Assembly: GCA_934668295.1 (NCBI GenBank)
Contig: CAKUND010000072.1
Location: 1 to 9,977, forward strand
Direction: 5' to 3'
Origin: an uncultured Oscillospiraceae bacterium
GTDB lineage: Bacteria; Bacillota; Clostridia; Oscillospirales; Oscillospiraceae
DNA: 9,977 nucleotides
Position numbers and translations under genes: made by a program. Shown here piece by piece: positions 7,024 to 9,977 of this stretch (within the stretch, counting starts at the first letter, position 1; each line of letters begins with the position of its first letter). The notes below the pieces were generated by a model. That model was given only the letters and a program-made list of their open reading frames with translations, did not search any database and had not been told where the DNA came from.

Positions 7024-7052
7024 ATTTTACCACATACGCGCGCAAATGTAAA
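7024..7052 (-). promoter_or_regulatory. SigA-type promoter of the five-gene Dlt-like operon
   Basis: On the minus strand, -35 TTTACA (7047-7052), 17-bp spacer, -10 TAAAAT (7024-7029). Transcription should start near 7017, giving a leader of about 35 nt. It is the only good promoter pattern in the gap upstream of the ligase and lies back to back with the surE promoter, 36 bp away. Confidence 0.8.
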
Positions 7053-7088
7053 GGCGGAACGCGCCGGGCATTTTTTCGCCCGCGGCGG

Positions 7089-7117
7089 TTGAGTCCGGGG
7101 CGGTTTCATGGTAGAAT
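7089..7117 (+). promoter_or_regulatory. SigA-type promoter of surE-fructokinase
   Basis: -35 TTGAGT (7089-7094), 17-bp spacer, -10 TAGAAT (7112-7117). Transcription should start near 7124, about 27 nt before the surE start codon, leaving room for the AGGAG site at 7134-7138. Confidence 0.75.
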
Positions 7118-7150
7118 GGATGCAGAAAAACACAGGAGCGTGCATGGCAT

Positions 7151-7864
7151 ATGGAAAAGCGGAACATTCTGATCGCAAACGACGACGGGATCGGCGCGGA
7201 GGGCATTGCGCGGCTGACTGCGGCGGCGCTGCCGTTTGGGCGCGTCTTTGTCGCCGCGCCAAGCAGCCAATGCAGCGGCATGTCGCAGAAGCTGACCATC
7301 CGGGGCAAGCTTCCGGTGACGGAGGCGCCGTTTCCCGTCTCGGTCGAGGCCGCATGGGCGATCGGCGGGACGCCTGCGGACTGCGTCAAGGCCGCGATCA
7401 AGGCACTTTTACCCGTGCGGCCCGACGTGGTGCTGACGGGGATCAACCGGGGGTATAACGCGGGCTTTGACATCGCCTATTCCGGCACGGTCGGCGCAGC
7501 GCTGGAGGCTGTGATGAACGGCGTGCCCGCCATTGCCTTTTCCGCGCACGAAAATGGCGACCCCGGTGCGCTGGAAGCGTATCTGCCCGTCGTTCTGAAA
7601 GAGCTGCTTACCCGCCCGGCGGAGCCGGGATGCGTTTGGAACGTCAACTTCCCGGACTGCGCCGCGGCGCAGTGCAAAGGCGTGCTGTACGGCAGAAGGC
7701 CGGCCGCATGCAGCTTCTACGACAACGACTATATCCGCACCGGCGATGCGCTTTCCATCCGCGTCACGAATCCCGGCCCGGACAGATGCCGGGAGGGCAG
7801 CGACATTCACGCCGTCCTGCACGGTTATGTCTCAGTCGGCGAGATCAGAAGTCCGCTGTTTTAA
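7151..7864 (+). CDS. surE: 5'/3'-nucleotidase SurE
   Basis: 237 aa, close to the normal SurE length. SurE is a metal-dependent cytoplasmic phosphatase acting mainly on nucleoside monophosphates. Metal and active-site residues visible: Asp11-Asp12 in ANDDG, Ser42 in SSQCSG, and Asn99 in the block TGINRGYNAGFDIAYSGTVG (96-115). GGTPADCVK (72-80) and the C-terminal SDIHAVLHGYVSVGEI (217-232) are further family blocks. The start at 7151 gives the usual short N-terminus (MEKRNILIANDDG) and follows AGGAG (7134-7138); an ATG at 7144 is in another frame. The gene leads a two-gene unit with the fructokinase 25 nt downstream and is divergent from the Dlt-like operon. Confidence 0.95.
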   Translation: MEKRNILIANDDGIGAEGIARLTAAALPFGRVFVAAPSSQCSGMSQKLTIRGKLPVTEAPFPVSVEAAWAIGGTPADCVKAAIKALLPVRPDVVLTGINRGYNAGFDIAYSGTVGAALEAVMNGVPAIAFSAHENGDPGALEAYLPVVLKELLTRPAEPGCVWNVNFPDCAAAQCKGVLYGRRPAACSFYDNDYIRTGDALSIRVTNPGPDRCREGSDIHAVLHGYVSVGEIRSPLF

Positions 7865-7889
7865 CACAAACTGACAGGGGGAAAAGACT

Positions 7890-8846
7890 ATGTATGATGT
7901 GATCGCGCTGGGCGAGCTGCTTGTCGATCTTGCGGAGCGCACAAAAGACGAAACCGGCTATCCCACGCTTGCCGCCAACCCCGGCGGCGCACCCGGCAAC
8001 TTTCTTGCCGCGCTGAGCGCGTATGGCAAGAAGACCGCGTTTCTCGCCAAGGTCGGCGACGACACCTTCGGCCATCTTCTGGCCGGCACGATGCGGCGCG
8101 CCGGGATCGACACGCGCGGCATTCTGATCAGCCCCGACACATTTACAACGCTTGCGTTCGTGACCTTCGACGCGCACGGCGACCGCTCGTTCGCCTTTGC
8201 GCGTAAGCCCGGCGCGGACACCCAGCTGCGCTGGGAGGAGATCGACCCGGCGATGCTGGCAGAGGCCCGCGTATTCCACTTCGGCTCCCTCAGCTGCACG
8301 GACGAGCCTGCGCGCACAGCCACGCAGAAGGCTGCAGCCTATGCCCGCGCACATGGAAAGCTCGTCACCTACGACCCCAATTACCGCGCGCCGCTGTGGA
8401 AAACGGAGCAGGAGGCAAAGGAGCAGATCCTCTGGGGCCTTTCGCAGGCGGACATCGTCAAGATCAGCGACGAGGAAACGCAGTTTCTCTGGGGCTGCGG
8501 CCCGGAGGAGGGCGCGGAGCGCGTGCTGGCGCTGGGCGCAAAGCTCGTCATGGTCACGCTGGGCCCGAAGGGCTGTATGCTTAAAAACGCGCAGGCGGAA
8601 TTCTCCTGCGGCTGCCCGAAGGTGCATCCCGTCGACACGACCGGCGCGGGCGATATCTTCGGCGGCAGCGCCATCTCCCGTTTCTTAGAGCTTGAAAAAG
8701 CGCCGGAAGCGCTGACGCGGGACGAGCTTGCCTACATGGCCCGCTACGCCGCAGCAGCCGCCAGCCTTTCAACCGAAATTTCCGGCGCAATCCCGTCCAT
8801 CCCGAAAAAAGAAGCCGTCCTGCAAAAAATGCAGGAGGCATACTGA
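7890..8846 (+). CDS. PfkB-family carbohydrate kinase, probable fructokinase
   Basis: 318 aa, typical length of a bacterial fructokinase (fructose + ATP to fructose-6-phosphate). The N-terminal sugar-binding blocks are GELLVDL (8-14) and NPGGAPGNFLAALSAYG (30-46), the first PfkB signature. YDPNYRAPLW (161-170) is characteristic of fructokinases. The second signature DTTGAGDIFGGS (249-260) carries the catalytic base Asp255 and the anion hole. The ribosome-binding site AGGGGG (7876-7881) lies 8 nt before the ATG. Co-transcription with surE is likely (25-nt gap, no terminator between). Other sugars (2-keto-3-deoxygluconate, ribose) are possible in this family, but the motif set favours fructose. 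No sugar transporter or sucrose hydrolase is nearby. Confidence 0.9.
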   Translation: MYDVIALGELLVDLAERTKDETGYPTLAANPGGAPGNFLAALSAYGKKTAFLAKVGDDTFGHLLAGTMRRAGIDTRGILISPDTFTTLAFVTFDAHGDRSFAFARKPGADTQLRWEEIDPAMLAEARVFHFGSLSCTDEPARTATQKAAAYARAHGKLVTYDPNYRAPLWKTEQEAKEQILWGLSQADIVKISDEETQFLWGCGPEEGAERVLALGAKLVMVTLGPKGCMLKNAQAEFSCGCPKVHPVDTTGAGDIFGGSAISRFLELEKAPEALTRDELAYMARYAAAAASLSTEISGAIPSIPKKEAVLQKMQEAY

Positions 8847-8919
8847 GCGTCCGCCCCTACGCAGGCCTTGAAAATCCTGCACAAAAAATGAGGGAACAAC
8901 AGGTTTTTGACAGACTGAA

Positions 8920-8956
8920 CGCCCTCCGGAGCTTGGGGCTCCGGAGGGCGGGTTTT
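8920..8956 (+). terminator. Rho-independent terminator after the fructokinase gene
   Basis: 13-bp GC-rich stem (8920-8932 with 8938-8950) and a 5-nt loop TTGGG, followed by GG and TTTTA. It lies between convergent genes: 74 nt after the fructokinase stop and right beside the stop of the minus-strand gene. On the minus strand the tail is GTTCAGTCTGTC, poor in T-runs, so it mainly serves the plus strand and may only partly stop the opposing transcript. The gap 8847-8919 holds no gene. Confidence 0.88.
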
Positions 8957-8957
8957 A

Positions 8958-9824
8958 TCAACTGATGGACACCACGAACTTCCAGACCGGCTCGGCCAGA
9001 AAATAGCCGAGCGCAGCCGAGCAGACGTTTGCGCACAGGCCGCAGAGGAAGGCGCGGCGCTTTGACCGACCCTTGAGCACGGTGCGGTAGATAAACGCCT
9101 CGAGCAGCGCGATCACCAGCTCTGCCGGGAGAAAGAGCATGAAATAGCCCGGCCCGACGCCATTGTTGACAGCAAACAGCGCGAAATACCCGTGCAGCAG
9201 TCCCTGCGTCACGAGATTGACGAGCAGGAACGGCTTCCAGTTTTCTTTCAGCTTAAAGCCGAACAGCAGCAGAACCACAAGTTCAATTAAAATTGTCGGC
9301 ACAAACGTCGCGGCGAATTGCAGCAGATACCCTTCGGACTGCAGCGGCGGCTTCGCCGTTTTCGCTGTCCAGTCGACCGTGACGGAAGACTGCAGCGTCC
9401 TGCGCGTCAGCACGTCCGACAAAAATGTCTCGCCGGAGGCCGTGACGATCAGAATGCGGTATGTCTCCGGGACGCCGTAATAGCGGAAGCTGTGATAATT
9501 CGTGGGCCCGACGGGATCGCCGGTGAGCTCTCCCCAGATCGGAGCGCCGGTCGTGCCCTCGGCGATGCAGGCATGCCAGCCGTCGGGGATCGCGGCGCGA
9601 AATGCGGCCAGCAGCTCGGGGTCGAGACCAGTCTCATCCATGGCAAAGTCAGGGTCGTACTCGTATTCGCCCTCGGCAAGCAGGTCGAGGTAATACAGCT
9701 CCGACGGTGCATGCTCCACGACGACGGTAAGCTGCGGCTTAGGCCCCATGTCTGCCAGGACTGCTGTGGTCAGCAGCAGAAGAACGGCGAGCAGGAGCGG
9801 AAGTCTTTGCAAGAAGCGTTTCAT
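8958..9824 (-). CDS. Secreted-domain plus four-helix membrane protein of unknown function
   Basis: 288 aa, not assigned to a named family. Residues 1-24 are a clear signal peptide (basic start, long Leu/Val run, likely cleavage at VLA/D), followed by DMGPKP (25-30). Residues about 25-165 would form an extracellular domain, acidic and rich in aromatic residues. Four hydrophobic segments follow (about 167-190, 197-218, 226-249, 258-276), with basic loops such as KGRSKRR (251-257) suggesting cytoplasmic turns. I have an impression that proteins starting with a signal peptide and ADMGPKP recur in Clostridia, but cannot name a family. AAAGGAGG (9830-9837) lies 5-6 nt before the ATG. The gene follows the SDR gene by 18 nt and is probably in its transcript. 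No catalytic motif is recognisable. Confidence 0.85.
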   Translation of the reverse strand: MKRFLQRLPLLLAVLLLLTTAVLADMGPKPQLTVVVEHAPSELYYLDLLAEGEYEYDPDFAMDETGLDPELLAAFRAAIPDGWHACIAEGTTGAPIWGELTGDPVGPTNYHSFRYYGVPETYRILIVTASGETFLSDVLTRRTLQSSVTVDWTAKTAKPPLQSEGYLLQFAATFVPTILIELVVLLLFGFKLKENWKPFLLVNLVTQGLLHGYFALFAVNNGVGPGYFMLFLPAELVIALLEAFIYRTVLKGRSKRRAFLCGLCANVCSAALGYFLAEPVWKFVVSIS

Positions 9825-9842
9825 GATTTCCTCCTTTGTACG

Positions 9843-9977
9843 TTATGTGATGACAAATCCTCCATTGACGGGCAGAACCTGCCCGGTAATAAACGAAGCA
9901 TCTGCCAGATAGACCATCGCCCGCGCGATATCCTCCGGCGTGCCCAGCCGCTCGATGGGCGTCTGCTGCCGCAGGCC
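9843..9977 (-). CDS. C-terminal end of an SDR-family oxidoreductase (FabG-like)
   Basis: Only the last 44 residues are in the window; the gene begins beyond the right edge. The sequence [20 protein letters not shown] followed by [14 protein letters not shown] is the standard C-terminus of classical short-chain dehydrogenases, in which the GxxxxVdGG-like turn closes the cofactor and substrate site. Active-site residues (Ser, Tyr, Lys) and the Rossmann glycine motif are outside the window, so the substrate cannot be told; 3-oxoacyl-ACP reductase and sugar or alcohol dehydrogenases are all possible. It ends 18 nt before the next gene, with no terminator between. Confidence 0.9.
   Translation of the reverse strand, partial: GLRQQTPIERLGTPEDIARAMVYLADASFITGQVLPVNGGFVIT

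Noticed and set aside
6983..7045. 21-residue N-terminal extension of the ligase from an upstream in-frame ATG
   Set aside because: The extension would start between the -10 and -35 boxes of the promoter and has no ribosome-binding site; AAGGAGG at 6991-6997 supports the start at 6982.
8819..8880. Two small inverted repeats (CCTGC/GCAGG at 8819-8835 and GCAGG/CCTGC at 8861-8880) around the fructokinase stop
   Set aside because: Only 5-bp stems without a T-run; a far better terminator lies at 8920-8956.

Overview
The window looks like chromosome from a GC-rich, Gram-positive gut-type Clostridia (Oscillospirales-like is my best guess, by inference). The reasons are strong AGGAGG ribosome-binding sites, SigA-type promoters, short intergenic gaps, a Firmicutes-style YgeY, and a Dlt-like cell-envelope operon. 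No mobile elements, rRNA or tRNA genes, or CRISPR arrays were seen.

Layout from left to right: (1) the 5' part of ygeY on the minus strand, running off the left edge, with its own extended -10 promoter; (2) a self-contained five-gene minus-strand operon at 1071-6982, with a SigA promoter at 7024-7052 and a 12-bp-stem terminator at 1032-1070; (3) a divergent plus-strand pair, surE and a PfkB fructokinase (7151-8846), with a promoter at 7089-7117 and a terminator at 8920-8956; (4) a convergent minus-strand pair, the 3' end of an SDR oxidoreductase (running off the right edge) followed by an unrecognised secreted/membrane protein of 288 aa.

The main interest is the five-gene operon. In transcription order it encodes an amino-acid-adenylating ligase (DltA-like), a GNAT acetyltransferase with an unexplained N-terminal half, a 75-aa carrier protein (DltC-like), an MBOAT acyltransferase (DltB/AlgI-like), and a membrane-anchored protein that fuses an SGNH-like (DltD-like) domain to a NodB/PgaB-type polysaccharide deacetylase. 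The organisation is that of a D-alanylation (dlt) operon with three departures: the DltD role appears to be taken by a fusion with a deacetylase; an acetyltransferase sits between ligase and carrier; and the acyl-relay tyrosine motif of the small protein DltX (FxYxxF) forms the last six residues of the MBOAT protein. A plausible reading is export of an amino-acyl (or modified amino-acyl) group from a cytoplasmic carrier onto an extracellular glycan that is also de-N-acetylated. The amino acid and the glycan cannot be determined from the sequence.

All domain calls come from reading motifs by eye; no database search was run.
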